Of a stretch of DNA of 52,933 bases, positions 7,674-15,755 are shown piece by piece; the first letter of the stretch is position 1, and each line of letters begins with the position of its first letter. The stretch comes from Deltaproteobacteria bacterium (GTDB lineage: Bacteria > Myxococcota_A > UBA9160 > UBA4427), in assembly GCA_002719955.1 (NCBI GenBank), contig PBFW01000063.1, forward strand, positions 1 through 52,933, read 5' to 3'. Below the pieces are notes generated by a model, which was not told the DNA's origin, ran no database searches, and saw only the letters and a list, made by a program, of their open reading frames with translations. The translations under genes and the position numbers were made by a program.

Positions 7674-9110
7674 TCAAATCGACGCTTCGAGGACGGTTCC
7701 ATCGAAGAAGGCGGGATTGCTCTCGGTATAGAAACGCAGCGAGTTCTCGAAGACGAAAGCGCGGAAATCCTCCGGCGATATGATGCCCTTGTCGAGGGGC
7801 TCGATCGCCTCCGCCAGCACATCGCTCATCTGCGGGACATCGAAATGTCCGATATCCGAGCCGTAGATCGCCGGTAGTTTCGCTTCGAAGGGCAGGAGCT
7901 TCGGCATGAAGGCCAGGGCGTTCAGCGGATCGTCCGCTTCGCAGCCAAAGAAGAAATTGGGCAGAAATAGATCCTTGATCTCCTCGGCGCTCTCGATCCC
8001 GATCGCCGAAAACTCATCGAGGTCCTCGTCGGGGGGACGATGATGGTTCATGCCGGGCGTCGTGAGCAGCGCCCCCTCGATCTTCTCCCGGGTCGCGGGA
8101 CCCACCGCGCCGTATCGTTCCGCGAGCTTCGCGAATTCGGCGTGATCGAGCAGCGTCGGGTCCAGGTTCTCTCGAATGGCCTCGAGATTCCGCTTCCCCC
8201 AGTGGTCGACGAGATCCGAATAGAGACTCGCAGCCCATCCCACTCCGCCTTCGAGAAGCGCCACGCGCAGCTTCGGGAAACGCTTCGTCACACCCCCCAG
8301 GAAGAGCGACTTGCAAAGCATCTCGCCAGAGGCGGCGAAATGGCCGATGTGGTTGTAGACCCAGTTCGAGGTCGACCGGCGACTGCCCCATCCGTTGCCC
8401 TGGGAATGGGTTCCGAGCGAAACACCCAACTCGATTGCGCGATGCCAGAGGGGATCGTAGTCGTAGGGCGAATCGACCCCGTACGCGTCCAGCCAGAAGG
8501 CCCACCTTCGGAGGTCCGGATCCTTTCCTTCCAGGCCGACCGGAACGCGCATATTGTAGGTCGGAATCACGACGGCCTGGAAACCGAGTTCGAGCACGGC
8601 GTAGTCGAGCTCCTCGATCGCCTCCTCGGGCGTATGCGTGGGAATCGCGGCGACCGGGATGAGCCGGTCGGTACAGCCCTCGAAGGCATCGCGGTGGTAG
8701 CGGTTGAGGGCGCGACAACCGCCGCGACGAAGTTCGTCCTCCTGGATCTGGAAGAATGCGAGACCGGTACTCGGATATACGATCGAAACGTCGCACCCGA
8801 ACTCGTCCATGCGACTGCGCAGATAGCGAGGAAAGGAGGCGGCCGCGAGATCCGAGGCGTTTCGCATCGGGCGGGTCCACCACGGTGGCTTCGTCATGTG
8901 CTTGTCGATCCGCTGCTGGGGCGTGTGCTCGTACCAGTCGGCCACGGCGCCCAGCACGCCCTTGAAGAGCTTGCCGAAATCGGTGTTGATGCCGACCTCG
9001 CGCAGATATTCCTCCAGCGCCGGAACGAACTCGGTCGTGTGTGCATCCGCGTCGATGACGGGATGGTCAAGCCGGCTGCGAATCTCAGAAGCACTCGCTC
9101 GCTCACTCAT
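7674..9110 (-). CDS. Amidohydrolase family protein (COG2159, Amidohydro_2)
   Basis: The protein is 478 aa. After a short N-terminus comes HPVIDADAHTTEF (about 18-30), the metal-binding start of Amidohydro_2/ACMSD-like decarboxylases. GVSLGTHSQGNGWG and HIGHFAASGEM (mid-protein) contain further metal and active-site histidines, and the C-terminal GSDIGHFDVPQM holds the conserved Asp strand. These TIM-barrel enzymes are metal-dependent hydrolases or non-oxidative decarboxylases of aromatic and ring-cleavage acids. The start at 9110 overlaps the stop of the upstream CoA-transferase (ATGA), making this the last gene of a three-gene operon. That context suggests the substrate, or a precursor, is handled as a CoA thioester. 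A second member of the same broad family occurs at 22.9 kb. Confidence 0.88.
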   Translation of the reverse strand: MSERASASEIRSRLDHPVIDADAHTTEFVPALEEYLREVGINTDFGKLFKGVLGAVADWYEHTPQQRIDKHMTKPPWWTRPMRNASDLAAASFPRYLRSRMDEFGCDVSIVYPSTGLAFFQIQEDELRRGGCRALNRYHRDAFEGCTDRLIPVAAIPTHTPEEAIEELDYAVLELGFQAVVIPTYNMRVPVGLEGKDPDLRRWAFWLDAYGVDSPYDYDPLWHRAIELGVSLGTHSQGNGWGSRRSTSNWVYNHIGHFAASGEMLCKSLFLGGVTKRFPKLRVALLEGGVGWAASLYSDLVDHWGKRNLEAIRENLDPTLLDHAEFAKLAERYGAVGPATREKIEGALLTTPGMNHHRPPDEDLDEFSAIGIESAEEIKDLFLPNFFFGCEADDPLNALAFMPKLLPFEAKLPAIYGSDIGHFDVPQMSDVLAEAIEPLDKGIISPEDFRAFVFENSLRFYTESNPAFFDGTVLEASI

Positions 9111-10342
9111 CCGACGATTCCTTCCTTCCTGAGTGTCTCGATCTCTTTCGGGGAGAGGCCCAACCAGCCTTCGAGAACACGCCCGGTCTGCCCCCCGAGC
9201 CCCGGCCATCGCGGCGGTCCATCGCCCTCGTCGGCCACGTCGTGATCCCGCGTGGGTTCCGAAAAATAAAGTGGGCTGCCGACCACGTCCACCGAGGTCT
9301 CGCGGCCCTCGATCTCGAAGCGATGAACGAGGCCGCGCTCGAGGACATGGGGGTCTCGCATGATGTCCTGTGGCGTATTCACGGGTCCGGCCGCGAGACC
9401 ATGGCGGGCGAGCTCCGCCGAGGCCTCGTCCTTCGTGCGTCCTCGTGCCCAGTCCTCGACCCCGGGACGAATCACCGTCTCGAGATGCTCCGCCCAACCC
9501 GATCGAGTGGCCAACCGGCAATCCTTCTCCCACTCGGGGTGACCGACCGCCGCACAGAAGCGCGGAAAATGCGGCTCGCGCACGACCTCGAGAGTGAACC
9601 AACCGTCGTCCGCGCGAAAGCTGTCGAGGATCCCGATCCCCCGGGTCGCACGACTCGGATCGACCCCGACACTCGCCAGATGGACCACATCCGCAATCGC
9701 GATCATCGAGTCGTACATCGAAACATCGACATGACACCCCTGTCCGGTCCGCGCGCGCTCGTGAAGCGCTGAGAGCAAGCCGATCACCGCGTAGAGTCCC
9801 GGACCGGTATCCCCGAGCGCCCCGGCGCTCGCCAGTCGTGGGGGGGCGTCGTTCTCGCGCGCGTACTCGTAGAGCCCCGCCATCCCTTCGACGACGGGTG
9901 CATAGGCCGCTCGTTCCCGGTAGGGACTCGGCGGGTCCGAGCGGTTTCCGAAGCCGGAGACCGAAACATAGATCGCCGATGGATTTCGTAGGCGGACAGC
10001 CTCGAAGCCGATCCCGAGTTTCTCTGCGACACCCGGCCGAAAATTTTCCGCGACGGCATCGACCTGGCCCGCGAGGTCGAGAAAGAGGTCGCGTCCGCGT
10101 TCGCTCTTCAAGTCGAGCGAGATCGTCGACTTCCCGAGATTATTCCGGACGAAGGTCGAACCCGTCTCCGTCCCGCTCTCATCGACGACCATTGGACGCC
10201 CGTGTCGCCCCGCCTCGCCCGAGAGCGGCTCGACCTTGAGCACATCGGCGCCGAGCAGCGAGAGGAGCTGCGTCGCGTGGGGCAGCGAGATCATCTGCTC
10301 GGCGGACAGGATGCGAAGCCCGGCGAGGGGCCGAGCGCTCAT
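9107..10342 (-). CDS. CaiB/BaiF family (class III) CoA-transferase
   Basis: The 411-aa protein starts MSARPLAGLRILSAEQMISL and continues with LLGADVLKVEP, the typical N-terminal lobe of class III CoA-transferases. GKSTISLDLKSERGRDLFLDL and VSVSGFG are conserved family segments, and HVDVSMYDSM carries the catalytic Asp that forms the aspartyl-CoA intermediate. Such enzymes move CoA between carboxylic acids (carnitine, bile acid, formyl-oxalate, benzylsuccinate, racemases). It is flanked by ATGA overlaps: its start with the stop of the second CoA-transferase (10339-10342) and its stop with the amidohydrolase. The start at 10342 is fixed by that overlap. The substrate is unknown. Confidence 0.93.
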   Translation of the reverse strand: MSARPLAGLRILSAEQMISLPHATQLLSLLGADVLKVEPLSGEAGRHGRPMVVDESGTETGSTFVRNNLGKSTISLDLKSERGRDLFLDLAGQVDAVAENFRPGVAEKLGIGFEAVRLRNPSAIYVSVSGFGNRSDPPSPYRERAAYAPVVEGMAGLYEYARENDAPPRLASAGALGDTGPGLYAVIGLLSALHERARTGQGCHVDVSMYDSMIAIADVVHLASVGVDPSRATRGIGILDSFRADDGWFTLEVVREPHFPRFCAAVGHPEWEKDCRLATRSGWAEHLETVIRPGVEDWARGRTKDEASAELARHGLAAGPVNTPQDIMRDPHVLERGLVHRFEIEGRETSVDVVGSPLYFSEPTRDHDVADEGDGPPRWPGLGGQTGRVLEGWLGLSPKEIETLRKEGIVG

Positions 10343-11625
10343 GGGTTCATCTCCAGCACGCCCTTCGAACGAAGCGTCGCGATCCGCTCCTCGTCGTAGT
10401 CCAGTACCCGCCGGAGCACAGCATCCGTATCCGCCGCATGAGCGGGTGATCCCCTCGCTGCGACCGCCCGAACTCCATCGATTCGCAGGGGAGAACCCGG
10501 GATCCGCATCCCGTGGACCGATGCGTCGGTCCACAGATCTCGCGCCTCGAAATGGGGATCGCGCCAGGTCTCCCCCGCCTCGTAGACCGGCGAACCCGGA
10601 ACGTCGTACTCGATGAAGAAATCGATCCAGTCGGCCCGGGTCCGCGTAGCAAAGAGCCTCGCGAGTTCTTCGCGCAGCTCTTCGTTTCCGTAGTCGTGGT
10701 CCGCGTGGCGTTCACCCGGCCAACGTTCGAAGAGGTCGGGGCGGTCGAGTGCCCGGCAGAAATTCTCCCAGAAGCGCGTCTCCGTCGCCATCAGAAGGAT
10801 GAGCCCATCGCTCGCGGCATAATATTGATAGCGGACGTCATACATCGGACTGTTCTGGCGATCGCCCGCGCCCCCGTCCTCGAATTCCGCCGAGGCCGCA
10901 TGCCCTTCGATTCGCTCGAGCTGACGGAGACGACCTTCGTGATCGCTCTCCTGGGACTCGTTGCGCGCGGCTTCGTAGGCGATCCGCCAGCCGTTCCAGA
11001 CCGCACCGGCATCCGCCTGGCTGACTTCGATGCGCGAGGGCTCACCACTCACTCGCGCCCGCAGGATTCCCGACACGACCGCCAGCGCACCGTAGAGGGG
11101 CGCGGCCTCGAGGCCCTGCCAGACATGACCCTCCGGGCGCGTGGGACGATCGACTTCGCGGCGCGAGGGAGCGAGTCCCGCATAGGCATCGAAGGCAAGT
11201 CCATGGGATCCGAGGTCGCGATAAGGCCCGTCTTCACCCCATCCCGACACACTGATGAAGACGAGGCGCGGATTGATCTCGAGCAATGCCTCGTACCCGA
11301 GTCCACGCCGCTCGAGCGAACCCGGTCGCATGCCTTCGATCACCGCGTCGGCCCTCGCGACGAGCTCTCGAAAAACAGCCGCGCCCTCCTGCTTGCGAAG
11401 ATCGAGAGCCAGACTCTCCTTGCCACGATTCCAACGCCGGGTCGCCGGTGCCTCTCCAGCGATCGGCTTGCCCAGGAAACGGGCCGGATCCCCGATGCCG
11501 GGGGCCTCGACTTTGATCACCTCGGCCCCGAGGTCAGCGAGATGCATCCCACATCCATTCGGAGCGAACATGGAGACCTCGATGATCCGCGTTCCGGCCA
11601 GAGGTGAATTCATGCGCGCACTCAT
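10339..11625 (-). CDS. CaiB/BaiF family (class III) CoA-transferase, first gene of operon
   Basis: The 428-aa protein belongs to the same family as its downstream neighbour but differs clearly in sequence. It begins LAGTRIIEVSMFAPNGCG, then LADLGAEVIKVEAPG, WNRGKESLALDLRKQEG, ISVSGWGEDGPY and IEVSQADAG, where the Asp is the likely nucleophile. Two adjacent but divergent class III CoA-transferases in one operon recall heteromeric enzymes such as the benzylsuccinate or succinyl-CoA:malate transferases, or two steps of one pathway. Met5 (11613) is an alternative start. The gene heads the minus-strand operon that continues into a second CoA-transferase and an amidohydrolase, all with 4-bp overlaps. 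Confidence 0.93.
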   Translation of the reverse strand: MSARMNSPLAGTRIIEVSMFAPNGCGMHLADLGAEVIKVEAPGIGDPARFLGKPIAGEAPATRRWNRGKESLALDLRKQEGAAVFRELVARADAVIEGMRPGSLERRGLGYEALLEINPRLVFISVSGWGEDGPYRDLGSHGLAFDAYAGLAPSRREVDRPTRPEGHVWQGLEAAPLYGALAVVSGILRARVSGEPSRIEVSQADAGAVWNGWRIAYEAARNESQESDHEGRLRQLERIEGHAASAEFEDGGAGDRQNSPMYDVRYQYYAASDGLILLMATETRFWENFCRALDRPDLFERWPGERHADHDYGNEELREELARLFATRTRADWIDFFIEYDVPGSPVYEAGETWRDPHFEARDLWTDASVHGMRIPGSPLRIDGVRAVAARGSPAHAADTDAVLRRVLDYDEERIATLRSKGVLEMNP

Positions 11626-11834
11626 GCCGAGTGGAATCTCGATCCGGGAGTCCCCGCCTCGAAGCGGTGCGCCACTTCGATCGGGTGAGGATGATCGGCT
11701 TCGGAATCCATGCGGCCGAGCCTAGCCAAGATGACACCGGCCCCACACAGCCCCTCCGCTCCGAAAGCGAGCCACGAGTCGGGGATCTCACGTCGCGTCG
11801 AAAAAGCCTGAAAAGCAGAACGCAATTGGGCCCT

Positions 11835-12662
11835 CTAAGCTCCTGCGCTTCCAGGCGAGATCGGGGGGCGTGTGCGAGAGAGCCAGGCGCCGGCGTCCGC
11901 GAGTATGAACTGGCCCGTAATACATCGCGCCAGATCCGATGCGAGGAAAACGGCCAGACGCCCGAGCTCCTCGGGTTCCGTCATCCGCCGCAGAGGGAGC
12001 GATTCGACGACCCGCGCGACGTGTTCGTCATCGAAGACGGGGCGAACGGTCTCGGTCAGCGTCGTACCCGGCGCGATCGAGAGGACCCGGATCCCATCCG
12101 GTCCGAGCTCGGTCGCCATCGTCTGCGTCAAATGATTGATCCCGGCCTTCGCCGCACCGTAAGCCGCAAGCCTGAGAGCGGGCCGGGTCGACTCCCCCGA
12201 ACTCACGTTCAGGATGACTCCACCCTCGGCCTGCTCCTTGAGCGCCTTCGCCTCGGCTACGCAGCAGAGAATCGTCGCCACGAGATTCCGATCGATCACG
12301 GAGCGAATATCCTCGGCTTCGAGATCGGCGAAGTCCGATTGGGGCGCATCGCCCATCAACCCGACATTATTGACCGCGACATCGAGGCGCCCGAGCCCCG
12401 CGATCGCCGCGGCGACCATCGACTCTACGGCGCCGGGCGCGCGCACATCCGCCGGCACAGCCAGGCCGCGTCGGCCTTCAGCCGTGACCGCCGCAACCCC
12501 ACGCGCCGCTCGATCGCCGTCGAGGTCATTGACCGCCACATCACACCCCGCGCGCGCCAGCCAGCGAGCGATCTCGCGGCCGATTCCGGCCCCAGCACCC
12601 GTCACGAGTGCGACTTTGCCTGATAGATCGATCAACTCTTCTGTCCCTTCTTCGTCCGCCAA
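11835..12662 (-). CDS. SDR family NAD(P)-dependent oxidoreductase
   Basis: The 275-aa protein is a classical short-chain dehydrogenase. The Rossmann cofactor motif TGAGAGIG follows KVALV (about residues 15-28). DVAVNNVG is the adenine-loop motif, NVSSGES holds the catalytic serine, and YGAAKAG supplies the catalytic Tyr and Lys. The acidic residue after the second beta strand (VNDLDGD) suggests NAD(H) preference. It oxidises or reduces a hydroxyl/keto group in the cytoplasm. It lies 209 bp upstream of the CoA-transferase operon on the same strand and may supply or consume its substrate, for example in beta-oxidation-like or steroid/terpenoid breakdown. The gap is long enough for a separate promoter. 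Confidence 0.93.
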   Translation of the reverse strand: MADEEGTEELIDLSGKVALVTGAGAGIGREIARWLARAGCDVAVNDLDGDRAARGVAAVTAEGRRGLAVPADVRAPGAVESMVAAAIAGLGRLDVAVNNVGLMGDAPQSDFADLEAEDIRSVIDRNLVATILCCVAEAKALKEQAEGGVILNVSSGESTRPALRLAAYGAAKAGINHLTQTMATELGPDGIRVLSIAPGTTLTETVRPVFDDEHVARVVESLPLRRMTEPEELGRLAVFLASDLARCITGQFILADAGAWLSRTRPPISPGSAGA

Positions 12663-12988
12663 TTTTCCCCGTAGGACTTCGAGGGGGATGTGGCGACATC
12701 GGTCGACGATTCGCGCATCGACTCCCCACCGCCTCGATGAGTATCGAACAACGGGGAGCTTGCTGCGACATCAGATTTCGGTTGCTATTTCCAAGACTTG
12801 CGGAGGCCTCTCCACGAAGGAGCGTTCCGGCACCGAGAGCGAGGGGAGCAATTTGCGAGCGAGGGGTTGAATGAGATGGCTGCTTGGCGAATGCGGTACG
12901 ATCGACGCTCCGTCATGGGTCGCGAGGGCGGCCTCGATCTGTTCCGCCTTCGGGCGGGACGCTCTTCGTCCAGCGAGAGACCGAAACG
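12663..12988. other. Divergent intergenic region upstream of the exosortase gene
   Basis: These 326 bp separate the SDR gene (minus) from the exosortase H-like gene (plus). An in-frame TTG at 12884 would add 35 residues to the exosortase but gives an arginine/proline-rich extension unlike the family. No RNA gene or repeat is evident; promoters for both neighbours should lie here. Confidence 0.4.
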
Positions 12989-13537
12989 ATGTCCAACCGC
13001 GAAGACAATACCGCTAGAGCGACTCTGCCCGCGCACCTACGCGCGGCCTGGACGAATCCCCAGATCCGCTATCCGCTGCTCGTTCTCCTCTATCTTTTCA
13101 CCATCGGATCGGCCTTCAACGCGGTCCTCGAAGATCTGCGCGGCCCGCTCCAGGAGCTCGAGAAATTCACGGCGGCCAGCGTCCACATTCTCCTGCGGAT
13201 CGTCACCGAACTCACTACCCATCGCGGCAATCTCGTCACCCTCGACGGATTCGCCGTCTCCATCATCATCGAATGCGTCGGCCTCCTCGAAATGCTGATC
13301 TACTCGGCCTGCGTCTTCGCCTTCCCGGCCCCGATTCGCGCTCGCCTGATCGGAGTCGTGCTCGGCTGCGCTGCGATCTTCGTCTTCAATCTCCTCCGAA
13401 TCGTGACGCTTCTCGTCGTCGGCCGACACTGGAGCATGTATTTCGACTTCTTTCATATCTATTTCTGGCAGGCCACACTGATCGCGATGATCGTGAGTGT
13501 GCTCTATGGCTGGATCAAACTCTTCGTGCCGCGATGA
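12989..13537 (+). CDS. xrtH: Exosortase/archaeosortase family protein, exosortase H-like
   Basis: The 182-aa polytopic membrane protein carries the exosortase catalytic triad: Cys96 in IIIECVGLLEM, Arg137 in NLLRIVTL and His156 in DFFHIYFWQA. The spacing and the surrounding sequence (AFPAPIRARLIGVVLG between Cys and Arg) match the exosortase H class and not the longer EpsH/XrtA type. Exosortases are membrane cysteine transpeptidases that cut C-terminal sorting tails and transfer the protein to a surface acceptor; the XrtH class is known to pair with IPTLxxWG-type tails. ATG 12989 has GCGAGAGA upstream. A small membrane partner starts 10 bp after the stop. No IPTLxxWG substrate is seen in this window. 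Confidence 0.82.
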   Translation: MSNREDNTARATLPAHLRAAWTNPQIRYPLLVLLYLFTIGSAFNAVLEDLRGPLQELEKFTAASVHILLRIVTELTTHRGNLVTLDGFAVSIIIECVGLLEMLIYSACVFAFPAPIRARLIGVVLGCAAIFVFNLLRIVTLLVVGRHWSMYFDFFHIYFWQATLIAMIVSVLYGWIKLFVPR

Positions 13538-13547
13538 GCCACCCGCC

Positions 13548-14021
13548 ATGAGAAGAGCCTTCCTCGTCATCGTCACCTTCGCCGCAATCACCATGCTCCT
13601 CACCTGGCTCTGGACCCATGGGGGGCGTGGCTACTACGGATATTTCCTGAAGCTCGTCGCACCGCCGATCTACGACGCGATCGGCTTCGGGGACGCGCGC
13701 GTCGGTGCCTATCGTCAGCGCTATATCAACTTCATCCCTTTCGTCGGGCTCGTTCTCGTCACCCCGGGTATCGTGTTTGGCCGACGATTGATCGGCCTTT
13801 TCGGTGGGCTCTTCGCGCTCTTCGTCGGCCACCTCTCGCTCAACCTGACCGAGGGCGTCCACCCCAAGGCTCAGCTCCCCGTCGTCGCTTCGATGATCTC
13901 CGACGCGCTCCCTTTCGTCATCTGGATCCTCGTTGCCTATCCCGTCATCAGCGGGTGGTTCGCGGACGTACTCGTGCCTCCTGCTCCGGAGGAATCCGAT
14001 ACAGTGGACCCTCCGCGTTAG
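13548..14021 (+). CDS. Small membrane protein, probable exosortase H partner
   Basis: The 157-aa protein has an N-terminal hydrophobic helix (AFLVIVTFAAITMLLTWLW), a conserved-looking loop with RYINFIPFVGLVLVTPG, and two further helices (about 80-100 and 122-142). It begins 10 bp after the exosortase stop, so the two are surely co-transcribed. Exosortase H genes are commonly followed by a short membrane protein of unknown function, and length, topology and position fit this. No enzymatic motif is seen. It may stabilise the exosortase or guide the substrate or acceptor. ATG 13548 is preferred over an upstream GTG (13497) that would overlap the exosortase by 41 bp. Confidence 0.7.
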   Translation: MRRAFLVIVTFAAITMLLTWLWTHGGRGYYGYFLKLVAPPIYDAIGFGDARVGAYRQRYINFIPFVGLVLVTPGIVFGRRLIGLFGGLFALFVGHLSLNLTEGVHPKAQLPVVASMISDALPFVIWILVAYPVISGWFADVLVPPAPEESDTVDPPR

Positions 14022-14070
14022 CGACGACCTTCTGCGTTTCGAGCCGCTCGCTCGACCGGCCCCACCGGGA

Positions 14071-14799
14071 GTGATCGTCTACGTTCTCTGGATGCTCGGC
14101 TGGCTCCAAACCCTCGCGCGACGCGATGAAGACAAAGGCGCCCTGGGGCGCCACGGACTCCTACTGGGATCGCTCGTCGCCCTGCTCGTCGCCCTACCGC
14201 TGGTTCAGACGATCTCTGGATCGACCCCGCGTTTTTCGATCCTTCTCACGCTGGTTCTGGTCGCGGCGGTCCTGGTCAACAGCCACCAACGATGGATCTT
14301 CGTGGTCGCTAGCCTGACCGGCCTCGGCGCCGTCATCGGAATCGCCGGAGCAGAATTCAGCGGCTCCTCCTCCCTTCGACTCGCCGCCCACCTGCTCTCC
14401 CTGGGCCTCCTCGGTTTCACCACCCTCGTCCTCTTGAATAGCCTGATCCAGGCCAACGAGGTCTCACGGGATACGATCGTCGGCGGGATCTGCGTCTATC
14501 TCCTCGTCGGCCTCTGTTTCGGGATGGCCTTCCTCGCCATCGCGGATCTGCAGCCCGGTGCCTTCGTCAGCCAGAGCGAAGCCCTCGTTCCTTCCTTGGC
14601 GGATACGAGTGCCCTCGCGACCCAGCTGCTCTACTTCAGCTTCGTCACACTGACGACACTCGGATATGGCGACATCACGCCCGTCCACGACATGGCCCAG
14701 ATGCTGGCCGTCGCGGAGGCCATTGTGGGGCAGCTCTACCTGACGATCTTCGTCGCCCGACTCGTCGCCCTCTACGTGGGGCGCGCCAGCAAGACCTGA
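14071..14799 (+). CDS. Two-pore-domain-type potassium channel family protein
   Basis: From GTG 14071 the protein is 242 aa. Five or so hydrophobic helices precede a pore loop with the potassium selectivity filter TLGYGDITP near residue 197, followed by a final helix (VAEAIVGQLYLTIFVARLVALYVG). This is the Ion_trans_2 arrangement of bacterial K+ channels. The end of the protein is cytoplasmic and very short, with no RCK (TrkA_N) regulatory domain. GTG 14071 is chosen because a longer reading from TTG 13933 would overlap the preceding gene by 89 bp; ATG 14092 is also possible. It lies 49 bp after the exosortase partner gene on the same strand; a functional link is not obvious and may reflect shared transcription only. 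Confidence 0.85.
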   Translation: MIVYVLWMLGWLQTLARRDEDKGALGRHGLLLGSLVALLVALPLVQTISGSTPRFSILLTLVLVAAVLVNSHQRWIFVVASLTGLGAVIGIAGAEFSGSSSLRLAAHLLSLGLLGFTTLVLLNSLIQANEVSRDTIVGGICVYLLVGLCFGMAFLAIADLQPGAFVSQSEALVPSLADTSALATQLLYFSFVTLTTLGYGDITPVHDMAQMLAVAEAIVGQLYLTIFVARLVALYVGRASKT

Positions 14800-14874
14800 T
14801 CGGCGCATGCCCCCGAGAACTTCCGTCGGCCTCAGTAGATTGCTTCTTCTGGTTCGCCATCTCGACACGCTCCT

Positions 14875-14891
14875 TGGGGTCACAGACCCCA
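14875..14891. repeat. Perfect palindrome, possible REP-like element remnant
   Basis: TGGGGTC (14875-14881) and GACCCCA (14885-14891) form a perfect 7-bp stem with a three-base loop. GGGGTC/GACCCC palindromes of this shape are often found beside REP-associated transposases in environmental genomes (recollection, not checked here). No second copy was seen in the window and there is no T tract. Confidence 0.4.
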
Positions 14892-14981
14892 GAATGTGTC
14901 TCTCAGCTTAGGAGGGTCGGGAGTCCACTTCCTGCTGACGGGATACACCTTGAGCGTCAGGTCGTAGAGGATCTTCCCCAT
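14880..14981 (-). other. 33-codon micro-ORF ending in the palindrome
   Basis: The frame runs from ATG 14981 to a TGA at 14882-14880 that forms part of the palindrome. Its translation begins MGKILYDLTLKVYPVSRKW and ends in DTFWGL. A GGTGAGG sits immediately before the ATG, a little too close. The amino acid composition looks like the tail of a real protein, not noise, so it may be the C-terminal remnant of a mobile-element gene. No function is proposed. Confidence 0.3.
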
Positions 14982-15116
14982 TTCCTCACCACGGTGAGTC
15001 CGACTCGCACCAGACCGATGCGCCACACTTCGCCTGTCGCCAACGATGACCGCATTGGGCGCCGAGAGATCTCACCCTTTACAAGAGCCGTTAGACTCTC
15101 CTCGGGAGGAATTGCG

Positions 15117-15755
15117 ATGAGTGAAATGACCCTCGAATCATTGGCCCTCGAAGTCGCGGCCCTGCGTGGACGCGTTCGCGAGCTCGAAGATCGAGAAGAA
15201 ATCCATCGATTGACACGCGAATATATGCAGGCGATGCACGATGCCCGCTGGGACGACGCCGTCGCATGTTTTGCCGAGAGGGCGAGCTACGACCACGGTA
15301 TTCTCGGCGAGCTGCGCTCGAAGCGCGACATCGAACAGTTCTATCTCGAATTCATGCCCGGATTCGAGGGCGCCGGTGGCTGGGCCTTCGACATGCTCAG
15401 CAACCCGACGGTCACGGTGAAGGGAGACGACGCCTATGGCCGGTGGTTCCTCTTGACCCTACTCATCGACCCGGACACGCAGAAGCCCGCGTGGAGCATC
15501 GCCACCCTCGACTACGAGTACAAGCGGGAAAACGGACGTTGGAAATTCTTCAAGAACCACTGCATCCACGAACATATGCTCTCACCCTACGACAAGGGGT
15601 GGGGCGCCGAGGGCGGTTCGAAAGTCTCCGAGGCAACGGATGCGGCCCCGCAGATCCACTTCGAACGGATCGAGAAACAGGGTGGAAAACAGCGCCCGGG
15701 ACGTCGTACCCGATCCATTCGCGGCTGGACCGTGCCAACCCTCGAACCCGAATAG
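15117..15755 (+). CDS. SnoaL/NTF2-like nuclear transport factor 2 family protein
   Basis: The 212-aa protein starts with a short leucine-rich helix or coiled coil (LESLALEVAALRGRVRELED) and then a SnoaL_4-type domain. EEIHRLTREYMQAMHDARWDD is the first helix pair, FAERASYDHG the first strand, and WSIATLDYEYKRENGRWKF the later beta sheet with the terminal KNHCIH segment. The fold is a cone-shaped alpha+beta barrel used by ketosteroid isomerases, dehydratases, hydroxylases and polyketide cyclases. ATG 15117 has an excellent ribosome binding site, GGGAGGA, seven bases upstream. The final ~40 residues are basic and low-complexity and may not be structural. It probably acts in the same lipophilic-substrate metabolism as its neighbours; the reaction is unknown. 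Confidence 0.85.
   Translation: MSEMTLESLALEVAALRGRVRELEDREEIHRLTREYMQAMHDARWDDAVACFAERASYDHGILGELRSKRDIEQFYLEFMPGFEGAGGWAFDMLSNPTVTVKGDDAYGRWFLLTLLIDPDTQKPAWSIATLDYEYKRENGRWKFFKNHCIHEHMLSPYDKGWGAEGGSKVSEATDAAPQIHFERIEKQGGKQRPGRRTRSIRGWTVPTLEPE

Larger units (their letters stand above)
14800..15116. other. Intergenic region with palindrome and micro-ORF
   Basis: This 317-bp region holds no full gene. It contains a perfect short palindrome (14875-14891) and, on the minus strand, a 33-codon frame that ends inside it (14880-14981). At its right end GGGAGGA (15104-15110) is the ribosome binding site of the NTF2-like gene. The composition is less GC-rich than the surrounding genes, consistent with a small mobile-element or REP-like remnant. 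Confidence 0.4.

Noticed and set aside
14675..14860. Minus-strand frame starting MANQKKQSTEADG with AAGGAG upstream
   Set aside because: Start and ribosome binding site look plausible but most of the frame is antisense to the K+ channel and becomes arginine-rich; at most the start of a lost mobile-element gene.
14875..14891. Intrinsic terminator of the K+ channel gene
   Set aside because: The stem is only 7 bp and is followed by no T tract on either strand.
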